Positions 27,036-35,952 of a DNA stretch of 64,000 bases are shown piece by piece. The number at the start of each line of letters is the position of its first letter. The stretch's first letter is position 1. The position numbers and the translations under genes are program-made. Source of the DNA: Gimesia fumaroli (lineage in GTDB: Bacteria > Planctomycetota > Planctomycetia > Planctomycetales > Planctomycetaceae); NCBI RefSeq assembly GCF_007754425.1, contig NZ_CP037452.1, positions 3,881,164-3,945,163 of the forward strand, in the 5' to 3' direction. A model generated the notes under the pieces. It did not search any database. It was not told where the DNA came from and worked only from the letters and a program-made list of their open reading frames with translations.

Positions 27036-27263
27036 TTATTCATTGACAAGTGATATCAGTTTACTTCGAGACCCTTGGTGAAACTCAATTTTCCCTTCTC
27101 TGCCAAGCCAGCCAACCGCTTGCATTACTAGATCGCGAGGCGCTTCGATTTCACGAGATAATTTACTTAATGTCACAGGCTCATGTTCGCTCAAATATTG
27201 CCAGACAATTCCTGCGACAATTCCAATGCTCTCGACTTGATGCGACTCAATTTCCGCTGACAT
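27036..27263 (-). CDS. Small winged-helix protein (DUF2582-like)
   Basis: A 75-residue protein consisting of one winged-helix fold: GIVAGIVWQYLSEHEPVTLSKLSREIEAP, then a recognition-helix-like RDLVMQAVGWLGREGKIEF and a wing (HQGSRSKLISL). It resembles the DUF2582 family of small winged-helix proteins found widely in bacteria. It probably binds DNA or a protein partner; no target is known. The ATG at 27263 has AGGAG 7 nt upstream; a TTG codon directly before it is an alternative. It lies upstream of the TPR gene on the same strand. Confidence 0.8.
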   Translation of the reverse strand: MSAEIESHQVESIGIVAGIVWQYLSEHEPVTLSKLSREIEAPRDLVMQAVGWLGREGKIEFHQGSRSKLISLVNE

Positions 27264-27401
27264 CAACTTGCTCCTGAACTGTAAAACCTGATGAATTCGG
27301 TAATCGAACGTCTATTTCTAATTTGTTATGACGCGTTTGATATCCATATACACATTACAAAATAGGTTAACGGGCAGATGGGCTCTATTATAGAACCGAA
27401 G

Positions 27402-27434
27402 AACTTTGGGAAGCAATCATTGATTTCCCAAGTT
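27402..27434 (-). terminator. Terminator-like hairpin after the 152-residue protein gene
   Basis: AACTTTGGGAA (27402-27412) pairs with TTCCCAAGTT (27425-27434), leaving one bulged base and a 12-nt loop. It lies 24 nt after the stop of the minus-strand gene ending at 27458. The T-run on that strand is weak. Confidence 0.45.
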
Positions 27435-27457
27435 TTGTTTGCCAATGAAGAAATTCA

Positions 27458-27916
27458 TCATACGATGTTCAAATATCCCTCAAAATCGTTGTCAAAACAT
27501 GCCAGACTCGTAGAAATTGATTCCAGGTCCTTGAGTGTTGTTTTCAGGTCCTGGTCTGTCCCCTGATATAATACGAACGCCGTAAACAATTCCGTTTTAA
27601 AGACACGCAGGTAAGCACTATTGATTAATTCAGAACAGACAAATTCAATATCACAGCCTTGGCACTCTTTGCCTGCAAGAGTTGTCTTGACTTCGTAAAT
27701 GTCGAGTTCGCTGTATTCGTCACGAAATACTTTGACCGACTGCTCTAGTAATTCTTCCGCTGGTATCTCTACAAAAAATAAAGAGATGAGCCAGAATGAG
27801 GAATCTTCACCGCTGACACCGACTTGAATTTCGCCGTTCGTTTCGTCAACTTCTTTTGATAATTCCCAGTCAGCAGGATACTCAAACGAGATTCCAAATT
27901 CATTAAATAAGTTCAT
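27458..27916 (-). CDS. Hypothetical protein, DUF1795/PsbP-like
   Basis: A 152-residue soluble protein with no signal peptide. It opens with FGISFEYPADWELSKEV, which resembles the start of DUF1795/PsbP-like domains (a Mog1-like alpha/beta fold), and continues with alternating strands (CQGCDIEFVCSELINSAYLRVFKTELFTAFVLYQG) as such domains do. No catalytic residues are evident. It stands between the winged-helix gene and the UvrA-like gene on the same strand, with gaps of about 190 and 140 nt, so it is probably transcribed alone. Function unknown. Confidence 0.65.
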   Translation of the reverse strand: MNLFNEFGISFEYPADWELSKEVDETNGEIQVGVSGEDSSFWLISLFFVEIPAEELLEQSVKVFRDEYSELDIYEVKTTLAGKECQGCDIEFVCSELINSAYLRVFKTELFTAFVLYQGTDQDLKTTLKDLESISTSLACFDNDFEGYLNIV

Positions 27917-28055
27917 GGTTCCGAATGGATTCTAATAGTAAAGGTTTCATAATTCGATCTCAATTACTTCAACTTATGACGTTGAATGTTACTGTGATTA
28001 TAGCGAAATCAGAAAACTCTTGAAGGACTCTGGCTTGATTCTTTTCAGGATCAGC

Positions 28056-30605
28056 TTACCTGTGGCTCGAATATGAAATGAAATCGCTCAGCATTTGGCC
28101 CGTTTGCCCTTTTTTACGTGAAACAATCTGTTGCGGAGTCCCTTCATCAAGAAGATAGCCTCCTGATTGCCCTCCCTCTGGCCCTAAATCAATGATCCAG
28201 TCAGCGTTAAGGATTACCTGAGGGTGATGCTCAATGAGCAGTACGGAATTGCCTTCCTGGATTAGTGGTTCTAAAACCAATAGAAAGCGATCAATATCGG
28301 CTTGGTGTAGGCCTCTCGTGGGTTCATCCAGAACGAACAGAGTCATCCCGGTAGGGTTTGAGATCAGTTCTGCAGCAAGTTTAATTCTTTGTGCCTCACC
28401 TCCGGAGAGCATGTTGGAAGGTTGACCTAACGCGAGGTAACCAAGTCCCAGATCTTTAAGTACCTGTAATATATTTATGAGTTTAGGGATCTGATCAAAA
28501 AACTCAACGGCATCATCGACAGACATTTGTAAAATGTCGCTGACCGAATTGCCGCGGTATTTGACGGCGAGTGTCTGTTGATTAAATCGCATCGTTTTGC
28601 ATGTTTCACAGGGCAGATAGAGTGGTGGTAGGAATTGCATGTCCACACGACGGTACCCCTGCCCCTGGCAATTCTGGCAGCGGCCCTCTTTCGCGTTAAA
28701 ACTAAAACGCCTGGCGGTGTAACCACGCATTCGCGATAATTTTGTTTTCGCAAACAGTTTGCGGATTTCATCCCAAACTCCACAATAGGTTGCCGGATTT
28801 GAACGCCCACTTTGTCCTAATGGTGCTTGATCAATAATTTTGACTTGTTGCAGAAATTCACTTCCGTCAAGAGAGTCATACCGCGATACTTCTCTGGATT
28901 CTCCTCTCTTCAGTGCAGATTTCAATGCAGGGACCAGCGTTTCAAGAATCAGAGAGCTTTTTCCACATCCGCTCACCCCAGTCACACAAACCAGCTTCTG
29001 CAATGGAACGTGTAGTGTCAGATTCTTTAAATTGTTGAGACGGGCCCCTTTGAGAACAAGCTCTGGGCATCCTTCAGATTGATCGCTACCTGTGTCTGAT
29101 TTGAATTTATATTCCGTATTCAAGGCACGTGAGGTAAATGAGCGCTGATCTTGAATGACTTCATGATAAGAGCCGGAAACAATCACTTCCCCTCCCTGCT
29201 CTCCCGCCTGCGGCCCCAAATCAAGTATATAGTCACTTGCTTTTATGACATCATGATCGTGTTCAACAACAAGAATGGTATTACCATCCTGATTGAGTCG
29301 ACGCAATATTTGGAGTAGTTTTTCTGTTTCATTCGCATGCAGGCCCGCCGTCGGTTCATCCAGAATATAGCAAGCTCCCGTTGTCTCTGCCCCCAGAAAT
29401 GAAGCGAGTCTGGCTCGTTGGTGTTCCCCTCCCGACAGCGTCTGCGCAGGACGGTTTAATTTGATATAGTTCAGTCCGATTTCCGTAAGATATTCTAATC
29501 GACTTCGAACAGGTGTCAGAAGTTGATTTGCAATTTCCTGGTCTTTAGAGTTCCGGGAATTCAATTCTGATTTTTCCCATTCATTCAACCACGCTAATGC
29601 TTCAGGGGCGCTTAGATTGACCACTTGATCAATGGATTGTTCTATTAATTTAACAGAACGCCCATATTCATTGATTCGGGCCCCTTTGCATGCAGGGCAA
29701 AGCTGTGCTTGCACTGATTCCCTGGGCATTTCTAACACACCGAGCCCCTGACAGTGTGAACACGCACCATACGGACTGTTAAAACTAAATGCACGCGGCT
29801 CGGGATCAGGAAAACTGAGCTGGCATTTCCCACAGGCAAGTCTGGTACTCAAGAACCGGTCAGACCAGCCCGTTTCCGATTCCTGGCTGACAATACAGGC
29901 TCCGTCACCATGCTTTAATGCTAAATCAACCGATTCTTTTAAGCGGGCCTCAATACCTTCTTTCACGATGATGCGATCAATCACGATGTCAATGCTGTGC
30001 GCGTCAGTTTGCTTGAGATTTGGAGCCTCGGTGACATCAATGATCTCGCCGTCTATTCGGGCGCGAACAAAGCCTTCTTTGGTAATTTGATTTAATACTG
30101 CGGTATGATCCCCTTTTTGGGCCGTGATTACGGGAGAAAGAACGATTACTTTTTTCCGATCTTCTAAGGCAAGTATCAGATCGACAATTTGTTCGGCTGA
30201 TTGTTGATGGAGTGGCTGATCACATTGAGAACAATGGACCGTTCCCAGTTGTGCGTACAGCAGGCGGAAATAATCGTAGATTTCTGTCATTGTTGCCAGT
30301 GTGCTGCGGCGGGACTGACCCCTTTGTGTTTGCTCAACACTGATTGTGGGAGGCAGCCCACTGATCTGGTCGACATCAGCGGGCTGCATTTGGCTGAACA
30401 ACTGGCGTGTTGCGGGAGAAAGATTTTCAAGAAATCGCCTCTGACCTTCATTGTGAATTGTGTCAAAAACGAGGCTGCTTTTACCACTTCCACTGACGCC
30501 CGTAATTACTGTCAACTGGTGATGGGGAATATCGACATCGATGTTTTTCAGATTATGCGTTCGAGCGCCACGAATGCGGATATAATTGTCTGGCTGATCT
30601 GACAT
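28056..30605 (-). CDS. UvrA-like excinuclease ATPase lacking the insertion domain
   Basis: An 849-residue UvrA paralogue; canonical UvrA is about 940. It has two ABC modules: Walker A GVSGSGKSS at residues 37-45 and GVSGCGKSS near 545, signatures TLSGGEHQR and MLSGGEAQR, and both Walker B motifs with DEPT. The region matching the UvrB-binding domain is present (GFVRARIDGE, VIDRIIVKEG). The zinc motifs CGKC...CSHC, CPAC and CQNC...CETC are present. The segment between GLGVLEM and CPACKGARI is only about 14 residues, where E. coli UvrA has about 100. The DNA-contacting insertion domain is therefore absent. A role in DNA repair or resistance to DNA-binding compounds is likely but may differ from standard UvrA. 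Confidence 0.88.
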   Translation of the reverse strand: MSDQPDNYIRIRGARTHNLKNIDVDIPHHQLTVITGVSGSGKSSLVFDTIHNEGQRRFLENLSPATRQLFSQMQPADVDQISGLPPTISVEQTQRGQSRRSTLATMTEIYDYFRLLYAQLGTVHCSQCDQPLHQQSAEQIVDLILALEDRKKVIVLSPVITAQKGDHTAVLNQITKEGFVRARIDGEIIDVTEAPNLKQTDAHSIDIVIDRIIVKEGIEARLKESVDLALKHGDGACIVSQESETGWSDRFLSTRLACGKCQLSFPDPEPRAFSFNSPYGACSHCQGLGVLEMPRESVQAQLCPACKGARINEYGRSVKLIEQSIDQVVNLSAPEALAWLNEWEKSELNSRNSKDQEIANQLLTPVRSRLEYLTEIGLNYIKLNRPAQTLSGGEHQRARLASFLGAETTGACYILDEPTAGLHANETEKLLQILRRLNQDGNTILVVEHDHDVIKASDYILDLGPQAGEQGGEVIVSGSYHEVIQDQRSFTSRALNTEYKFKSDTGSDQSEGCPELVLKGARLNNLKNLTLHVPLQKLVCVTGVSGCGKSSLILETLVPALKSALKRGESREVSRYDSLDGSEFLQQVKIIDQAPLGQSGRSNPATYCGVWDEIRKLFAKTKLSRMRGYTARRFSFNAKEGRCQNCQGQGYRRVDMQFLPPLYLPCETCKTMRFNQQTLAVKYRGNSVSDILQMSVDDAVEFFDQIPKLINILQVLKDLGLGYLALGQPSNMLSGGEAQRIKLAAELISNPTGMTLFVLDEPTRGLHQADIDRFLLVLEPLIQEGNSVLLIEHHPQVILNADWIIDLGPEGGQSGGYLLDEGTPQQIVSRKKGQTGQMLSDFISYSSHR

Positions 30606-30767
30606 AAAATACTTTAGAAGCTTGGATGCGGTTTGCTCTGGGACCGTGTTGAAGCGTAGTGGTAGTAAAGATTGTTATCGTCGGTAGATGGCATGAATGA
30701 TTCTCAGCTGCTATGATTTTAGCACGCACGCACTTTTTTTATAGACCTTTTGAACGCATTTCTAACT

Positions 30768-31400
30768 ATGTCGATTGTCCCGCATTCATTTTACTTCCGA
30801 CACTCGATTTCTGTACCAGAAATCAGCACAATTCCCTGCAAACGTGGGCAATTGTTGAAACTTCCCGAGTCGGCTCTCATCCCTGATTTAACATTCAAGT
30901 CAAAATCAGATCACTGGGGAAAATTCCGAATCGGCTGGAATAATAATGGTCTGGGAATCAGTCTGGAAGTCAAGCAAAAGAAGCACCCAACGACAGATGC
31001 CGAAAATGTTCAAATCTGGATTGATACGCGGGATACGAAAACGATCCATCGTGCGAATCGCTACTGCCACTTATTCCGGTTCCAGCCTGTCATAAGCTCA
31101 AAGGGTGAGCCAAAGCCCGACTGTACGCAACTCACAATTAATCGGGCACAAGCAGATGCGCCCCAGTCTGATCTTTCCAAGATAAAACTCTGGTCTAAGA
31201 TAAAATCAACTGGATATGCACTGGAAGCCTGGATTCCCGCAAGCGAACTGACAGGCTTTGATCCAAGTTCCTATCCACAGATGGGATTTTACTACACCAT
31301 TTTCGATTCAGAATTAGGAGAACAATTCATGATGGTAGATCATGAATTTCCCATCGGACAAGATCCCAGCTTATGGGCTACAATGCGATTTGAATCCTGA
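30768..31400 (+). CDS. CBM9/DOMON-like protein
   Basis: A 210-residue protein with a beta-sandwich pattern like carbohydrate-binding module family 9: FRIGWNNNGLGISLEVKQK, NVQIWIDTRDTKTIHRANRYCHLFRF, YALEAWIPASELTGFDP and MGFYYTIFDSELGEQFMMVDHEFP. These strands and the W/F spacing are typical of CBM9-like domains in planctomycete proteins. No clear signal peptide is visible. The start may be the ATG at 30768 or a TTG at 30750, six codons upstream. It may bind a sugar or another small ligand. It is divergent from the UvrA-like gene. Confidence 0.65.
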   Translation: MSIVPHSFYFRHSISVPEISTIPCKRGQLLKLPESALIPDLTFKSKSDHWGKFRIGWNNNGLGISLEVKQKKHPTTDAENVQIWIDTRDTKTIHRANRYCHLFRFQPVISSKGEPKPDCTQLTINRAQADAPQSDLSKIKLWSKIKSTGYALEAWIPASELTGFDPSSYPQMGFYYTIFDSELGEQFMMVDHEFPIGQDPSLWATMRFES

Positions 31401-31407
31401 AATAAAA

Positions 31408-31440
31408 AACAGCGATCACATTTATTATGTCATCGCTGTT
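31408..31440 (-). terminator. Bidirectional intrinsic terminator
   Basis: AACAGCGAT (31408-31416) pairs perfectly with ATCGCTGTT (31432-31440). On the minus strand the stem is followed by a run of six T, a textbook intrinsic terminator for the small membrane-protein gene ending at 31468. It also lies 7 nt after the stop of the plus-strand CBM9-like gene. Confidence 0.8.
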
Positions 31441-31467
31441 GAGTGTAGTCATTGAAAGAGAGTGCGT

Positions 31468-31740
31468 TTAGCGTCGTTTCGGTAATGCGGCAGCGTACAG
31501 CATTGTTACAGCGCCAATTGACATCATGCTGAAGGCCGCCCAGTCAGGGGGATTCAGGACTTCCTGCTGATCTTCATTCAGCGTCGTCATTCCCAGAAAA
31601 CCGCGGAACTCTGGTTCACGTACGGGTTCTGGTTCTTCCATGACAACTTTATGTGTCAGAACCATTTTGTCGACAAAGAGAAATGATGTTCCCGTGAGTA
31701 ATACAAATAATCCAGCAGCAAAAAACGATGAGCGAAACAT
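31468..31740 (-). CDS. Small two-helix membrane protein of unknown function
   Basis: A 90-residue protein with two predicted membrane helices: residues about 5-24 (FFAAGLFVLLTGTSFLFV) and about 66-83 (AAFSMMSIGAVTMLYAAAL), joined by a charged, proline-rich loop with EPEPVREPEFRGFLG. I chose the ATG at 31740, with AGGGA about 8 nt upstream. An in-frame ATG at 31767 would add nine residues and has its AGGAGG too far away. I do not recognise a family. It has its own intrinsic terminator, so it is probably expressed as a single-gene unit. Confidence 0.65.
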   Translation of the reverse strand: MFRSSFFAAGLFVLLTGTSFLFVDKMVLTHKVVMEEPEPVREPEFRGFLGMTTLNEDQQEVLNPPDWAAFSMMSIGAVTMLYAAALPKRR

Positions 31741-32202
31741 GCGATGTCCCTGTCTTGTAGCATACATCGATTTCTATTTCGCTAGCTCCTCCTGAGCATC
31801 AGCCCTGTTTCCAAAGTACCTTCCTGATCTTCGGGGCTTTTTAGTGCGAATCGACGACGAAATAATAAATTAGCCCGCTACTGCAATACAATCTGAGGAG
31901 AGCGGGATCTAATCTTTTTATCGGAATCTGAGCCAAATCTCTTGATTTTGTACAACCAAGAATAATCTTCCCTCTTTCTTACTGTCCGGTTGTGACGATA
32001 ATACGGCCCCTGTTCCCGGTACTGAACATGATTTTGAAGCAAGTTGATCTGGTTTGAGGTCATCCTGGACTTTCAATCCATTTATAAAAGCGACCCAATG
32101 CCGACTGGAGTTTTGGCTATACAGACGCTAAATTGGCCTTTTCGTAGTGCAAAACTAATTGTTTGTCTCAGACAATCGAGAAACAAAGCGAGGAAATGAA
32201 AA
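31741..32202. other. Divergent intergenic region before leuB
   Basis: About 460 nt without a convincing gene. An open frame on the minus strand (31878-32063, 61 codons) has a basic, low-quality sequence and no ribosome site, so I do not call it. The region should hold the promoters of leuB and of the small membrane-protein gene. A 13-nt palindrome at 32163-32175 is the only notable motif. Confidence 0.5.
32163..32175. promoter_or_regulatory. Palindrome upstream of leuB, possible operator
   Basis: TTGTCT-C-AGACAA is a perfect inverted repeat around one base, 28 nt before the leuB start codon. It could bind a dimeric regulator or form a small leader hairpin. No consensus match is claimed. Confidence 0.25.
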
Positions 32203-33276
32203 GTGGAAGCTCGGATTACATTATTACCCGGCGATGGGATCGGTCCCGAAATCGTAGCAGAAGCAAAACGGGTTTTGGATACAGTTGCAGACAAATTCGG
32301 TCACCAGTTCGAAACCCCATCCTGTCCGATGGGAGGAAATGCCATTGATGAATTTGGCGATCCTCTTCCACCTCAAACATTAGAAACCTGTAAAGAATCC
32401 CAGGCGATTCTCTTAGGAGCCGTCGGGGGGCCGAAATGGGATGATCCCTCAGCTAAGACGCGTCCCGAAGCAGGTTTACTCAAAATTCGAAAAGAATTGG
32501 GGCTGTTTGCAAACTTACGGCCTATCAAACCATATTCGGAATTACTGGATGCCTCGCCTTTAAAACGCGAGATCATTGAAGGCACCGATATTCTCTTCTT
32601 CAGGGAACTCACAGGCGGCATCTATTTTGGCGATTCCGGACGAATGGAACACCCGGATGGCGAAAAAGCATTCAGCGTGATGACTTATACGACTTCCGAA
32701 ATCGCACGCATTGTACGTCTGGCGGCTGAGTCTGCTCGCAACCGAGGTGGTAAATTGACTTCGGTCGACAAGGCAAATGTACTGGAAGTATCACGGCTCT
32801 GGCGCCAAGTAGCCGAGGATGTCGTCAAAAATGAATTCCCGGACATTGAATATGAGGTTGTGCTGGTTGATGCTATGGCCATGCATTTGATCTCCCGCCC
32901 TTCTGAATTTGATGTTGTTGTTACTGGAAACATGTTTGGAGACATTCTGACCGATGAAGGGTCAATGCTGCCTGGATCATTGGGATTGCTTCCTTCTGCC
33001 TCATTAGGCGAATCCGGGCCTGGTCTTTACGAACCCATTCATGGATCGGCTCCCGATATTGCTGGAAAAGGAATTGCGAATCCACTGGCTACGATTTTAG
33101 CAACGGCCATGTTGCTGCGACATTCTTTGTCGCTGGAATCAGAAGCAGCGGCTGTCGAAGCAGCGGTGGCAAGTGTTCTGGCTGCAGGACATAGAACGGC
33201 AGATATCGCCGCTGGTGGTGACAGCATTTCCACGAGTGAAATGGGAAATCTGGTGATTCAGGAACTTTTAGCCTGA
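32203..33276 (+). CDS. leuB: 3-isopropylmalate dehydrogenase
   Basis: A 357-residue LeuB, which oxidises and decarboxylates 3-isopropylmalate to 2-oxoisocaproate in leucine synthesis, in the cytoplasm. It has [12 protein letters not shown] at the start, then [36 protein letters not shown], the metal/substrate region [32 protein letters not shown], and [19 protein letters not shown]. The ELTGGIYFG loop separates LeuB from isocitrate and tartrate dehydrogenases. The start codon is GTG, with GAGGAAA upstream. leuC and leuD are not adjacent. A strong terminator follows, so this is probably a single-gene unit. Confidence 0.96.
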   Translation: MEARITLLPGDGIGPEIVAEAKRVLDTVADKFGHQFETPSCPMGGNAIDEFGDPLPPQTLETCKESQAILLGAVGGPKWDDPSAKTRPEAGLLKIRKELGLFANLRPIKPYSELLDASPLKREIIEGTDILFFRELTGGIYFGDSGRMEHPDGEKAFSVMTYTTSEIARIVRLAAESARNRGGKLTSVDKANVLEVSRLWRQVAEDVVKNEFPDIEYEVVLVDAMAMHLISRPSEFDVVVTGNMFGDILTDEGSMLPGSLGLLPSASLGESGPGLYEPIHGSAPDIAGKGIANPLATILATAMLLRHSLSLESEAAAVEAAVASVLAAGHRTADIAAGGDSISTSEMGNLVIQELLA

Positions 33277-33300
33277 GCGCCAACCAACAATCGGACACGA

Positions 33301-33338
33301 TAAAAAGCGGGGACGAATGACATCGTCCCCGCTTTTTA
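33301..33338. terminator. Bidirectional intrinsic terminator after leuB
   Basis: A perfect 16-bp stem joins TAAAAAGCGGGGACGA (33301-33316) to its complement at 33323-33338 with a 6-nt loop, GC-rich at the core, with T-runs on both strands. It lies between the stops of leuB and the convergent TIM-barrel gene and should end both transcripts. Confidence 0.92.
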
Positions 33339-33363
33339 TTTTATCCAATTGACCTTGTTGAAA

Positions 33364-34263
33364 TTAGACATCACAGAGTTCAACGGCTTGCTTCAGTCCC
33401 TGGTAGGGATCCCGTGTTGGGATAAATTCCTGGCCAACAAATCCCTGGTAACCTATTTCCTGTAAGGCCAGCATGATTGCAGGATAATTGATTTCCTGTT
33501 TATCGTCTAATTCTCCTCGTCCCGGATTACCGGCGGTGTGAACATGGCCGATATAGTCCTTGTGCTGTTTGAGACGTCGAATCACATCGCCATCCATAAT
33601 TTGAACATGATAAATGTCAAACAGGAGTTTCATTCGATTCGAACCAACCTGCTTGATAATATCAATACAATATTCGGTATGGTCTCCCTGATAACCAGGA
33701 TGTCCTTTCATCGGGTGGCTGTCGTCGCGGGAATTCAACATTTCCAGACAGAGATTGACTTTATTCTTCTCCGCGTAACCAATAATCTTTTTGAGGCCGG
33801 CAACACAGTTTTTGGCTCCCTCTTCATCACTGATGCCATCACGCATTCCCGTAAATGTGATTACATTATTGACGCCTCCTGCCGCACATTCATCAATTCG
33901 TTTTCTCAGGATTTCAATGCACTGATCCCAGTTCTCAGGATTGTTGAATCCAACCTTAAAGCCGTGGCTGGAAGCAATCGCGCACGTTAATCCATGTTTT
34001 TTGAGGGTCTTCCAGTTTTCGGCAGGAGTCAGTTCGACGCTCTTCATTCCCAGTTGACTGGCAACTTGCGCTGTTTTTTCAATGTCCCAATACTTCTTAA
34101 AGCACCAGTGAACGACTGATTGGTTGATATTGCCTTTGAGAGGTTGAAGGGAATCTGCTTTACTCTCGCCCGCAAGAGATGGTTTGATTCCCAGCCCCAA
34201 TGCGGTGGCAGCGGCCACTCCCGAGTTTTGCAAGAGGGCTCTTCGGCTGATTTCTGATTTCAT
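33364..34263 (-). CDS. Tat-exported sugar isomerase/hydroxypyruvate isomerase-like TIM-barrel protein
   Basis: A 299-residue protein with a twin-arginine signal (SRRALLQNSGVAAATALGLG, residues 5-24). The xylose-isomerase-like TIM barrel follows. VELTPAENW, NVITFTGMRDG, LCLEMLNSRDD, MKLLFDIYHVQIMDGD and HVHTAGNPGRGELDD contain the metal-binding Glu, Asp and His residues of the hydroxypyruvate-isomerase branch. VGQEFIPTRDP supplies the last conserved Glu. Export of this kind of sugar-isomerase-like protein through Tat is common in planctomycetes. The real substrate is unknown; the metal site appears intact. Confidence 0.88.
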   Translation of the reverse strand: MKSEISRRALLQNSGVAAATALGLGIKPSLAGESKADSLQPLKGNINQSVVHWCFKKYWDIEKTAQVASQLGMKSVELTPAENWKTLKKHGLTCAIASSHGFKVGFNNPENWDQCIEILRKRIDECAAGGVNNVITFTGMRDGISDEEGAKNCVAGLKKIIGYAEKNKVNLCLEMLNSRDDSHPMKGHPGYQGDHTEYCIDIIKQVGSNRMKLLFDIYHVQIMDGDVIRRLKQHKDYIGHVHTAGNPGRGELDDKQEINYPAIMLALQEIGYQGFVGQEFIPTRDPYQGLKQAVELCDV

Positions 34264-34389
34264 AATAACCTCTTTGAGACAAATACTGATTCGCGCCCCG
34301 TCTCTGGAATGGCGCAGTCCAACGAATATGTTTCACTTATAATTCTGAGCCAATTGGTCTTGAAGACGCAATAGTCCTGGGCAAACAGC

Positions 34390-35952
34390 TTAACGTGATG
34401 CCAGATAAACTAAACGTTCCTTAATCAGGAAGTGTGAAATAATAATACCGACTGCCATAGCCAGTGTAAATAAGATACTAAAACCTTCCATAATGCCGGC
34501 TGTCCTGCCTCCGACACCGAGAGAAAGCACGCTGATTGAAAAAAAGAACATCATATTACCGACCCACATTAAAACAAAAGCCAGGGGCAAAGCGCCCCAC
34601 TTAATATAAGTTGAGAGCAATGCCGTTAAGTGCCAGAAAAACAAGACCTCGACACACATCATCCAGAACGAAGGTTCAGACAGGATCAAGTTAATATCGT
34701 ACACCATTTCTCGAAGGCCCAGGGCACTCCCGATAAACAGATAAATCAAAGCGGGAACCAGACTCAACAGGCATCCATACACTTTTGAATACGCGATGCT
34801 CGCCATCGACTGTGGTAGCATTGCTGTTGAAACCAGTGTATTCCACTGGACTTCCACATGAAAAACGCGTGCTGATATCAGACTGGTTTCAATTAAAAGC
34901 ACAATCAACATGGTCCAAAATACAGTCAGACCAATCTCCTGGTAAGAATAACTGCGTGACGTATATTGAATAAAAGAACATAGTCCAACTAAGGCAATGC
35001 CATAACAAATGAATTTAATCACAGACATTCCATAGCCGCCATTGACGAAAAAGAAATCTTTCCACATTAATGCATTGATCCAGGCACGACCTGGTGAAAA
35101 TAATGTGCTTTTCTTTTTTGTAATCATTCCTCGTCCGGGGCTGGTAGAGATCTCAGTCAAAGCGAAGCGAGTAAACAGCAGGCATGCCAAAAGAAACAGA
35201 AGCAGTCCGACGATCAGATTGCTCCAGAACTGCATTCCCCAGGGAGACTCGCTGAAACCAGAACTGAGGATCATAGTCACCTGTTTTAAAACAGACGATT
35301 GAGCAAGCCAGTCCAGCACGCGATTCGTTGTTTTGACAGCCAGGGTTCCATCCGCAATCCAATTCGCTTGAACCATTCCAGTGAGCCCCCATTTGGAAAG
35401 AGGAACACCCCAGAAATACGCTACCAGAGAAATCACTACAAGAGTTGAAGCAGAACGAGATCGAGCACAAACGACAGAACTGAGTAGTCCCAGGTTTGAA
35501 AGACAGAACAAGAATACGGCTAGCGCTAAATAAGCGGCGACGACTTGTGTAAAAGTTACTCCACCAAGAGTAATGGCGAGCAGAGTAAATGGGAACTGAA
35601 CCGACAACAATAACAGCGCAGAGACTAACCGGGGTAATGATTTTCCCAATAACAGAGAAATCGGATTCACACCAGCCATTAAGAGCAAGCCGATCGTCTG
35701 TTCTTCCTTTTCTTCTGTAATCGCTGTGGCAAAAAAGCTAACTCCGGCCATTAATATAAAGACAAAATTGAGATAGATGATTTGTGTAAATAACACCAGG
35801 CCCGCAGCACCAATGACGCGACTGGACAGATGGGATGAGATCAAGCAAAACAGAATCATGACCGCGAATAAAAAGCGAAACAAGTGCGATCTCGTCAGCC
35901 GAAAGTCGACACTCAAAGCGCGATTAAATAGAGCAAACGTGCCTTGAAACAT
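34390..35952 (-). CDS. ABC-2 type exporter permease (last gene of the large array)
   Basis: A 520-residue membrane protein with about 12 hydrophobic segments. After a short N-terminal part, FLFAVMILFCLISSHLSSRVIG begins the membrane region, and ATAITEEKEEQTIGLLLMAGVNPISLLLGKSLPRLV matches the 'EEKE...TLGLLL' amphipathic segment of ABC-2 permeases. It pairs with the ATPase gene directly upstream, whose stop overlaps its start by one base (TAATG). The substrate is unknown. A similar permease, with its own ATPase, lies at 38.8-40.7 kb, so the array holds two related exporters. No terminator hairpin stands out after its stop. Confidence 0.85.
   Translation of the reverse strand: MFQGTFALFNRALSVDFRLTRSHLFRFLFAVMILFCLISSHLSSRVIGAAGLVLFTQIIYLNFVFILMAGVSFFATAITEEKEEQTIGLLLMAGVNPISLLLGKSLPRLVSALLLLSVQFPFTLLAITLGGVTFTQVVAAYLALAVFLFCLSNLGLLSSVVCARSRSASTLVVISLVAYFWGVPLSKWGLTGMVQANWIADGTLAVKTTNRVLDWLAQSSVLKQVTMILSSGFSESPWGMQFWSNLIVGLLLFLLACLLFTRFALTEISTSPGRGMITKKKSTLFSPGRAWINALMWKDFFFVNGGYGMSVIKFICYGIALVGLCSFIQYTSRSYSYQEIGLTVFWTMLIVLLIETSLISARVFHVEVQWNTLVSTAMLPQSMASIAYSKVYGCLLSLVPALIYLFIGSALGLREMVYDINLILSEPSFWMMCVEVLFFWHLTALLSTYIKWGALPLAFVLMWVGNMMFFFSISVLSLGVGGRTAGIMEGFSILFTLAMAVGIIISHFLIKERLVYLASR

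Noticed and set aside
27378-27566. 62-codon frame on the plus strand near 27.4 kb
   Set aside because: It overlaps the end of the minus-strand 152-residue protein and its terminator-like hairpin; no coding signal.
31878-32063. 61-codon open frame on the minus strand upstream of leuB
   Set aside because: No ribosome binding site, highly basic and low-quality sequence, and it lies where two divergent promoters are expected.
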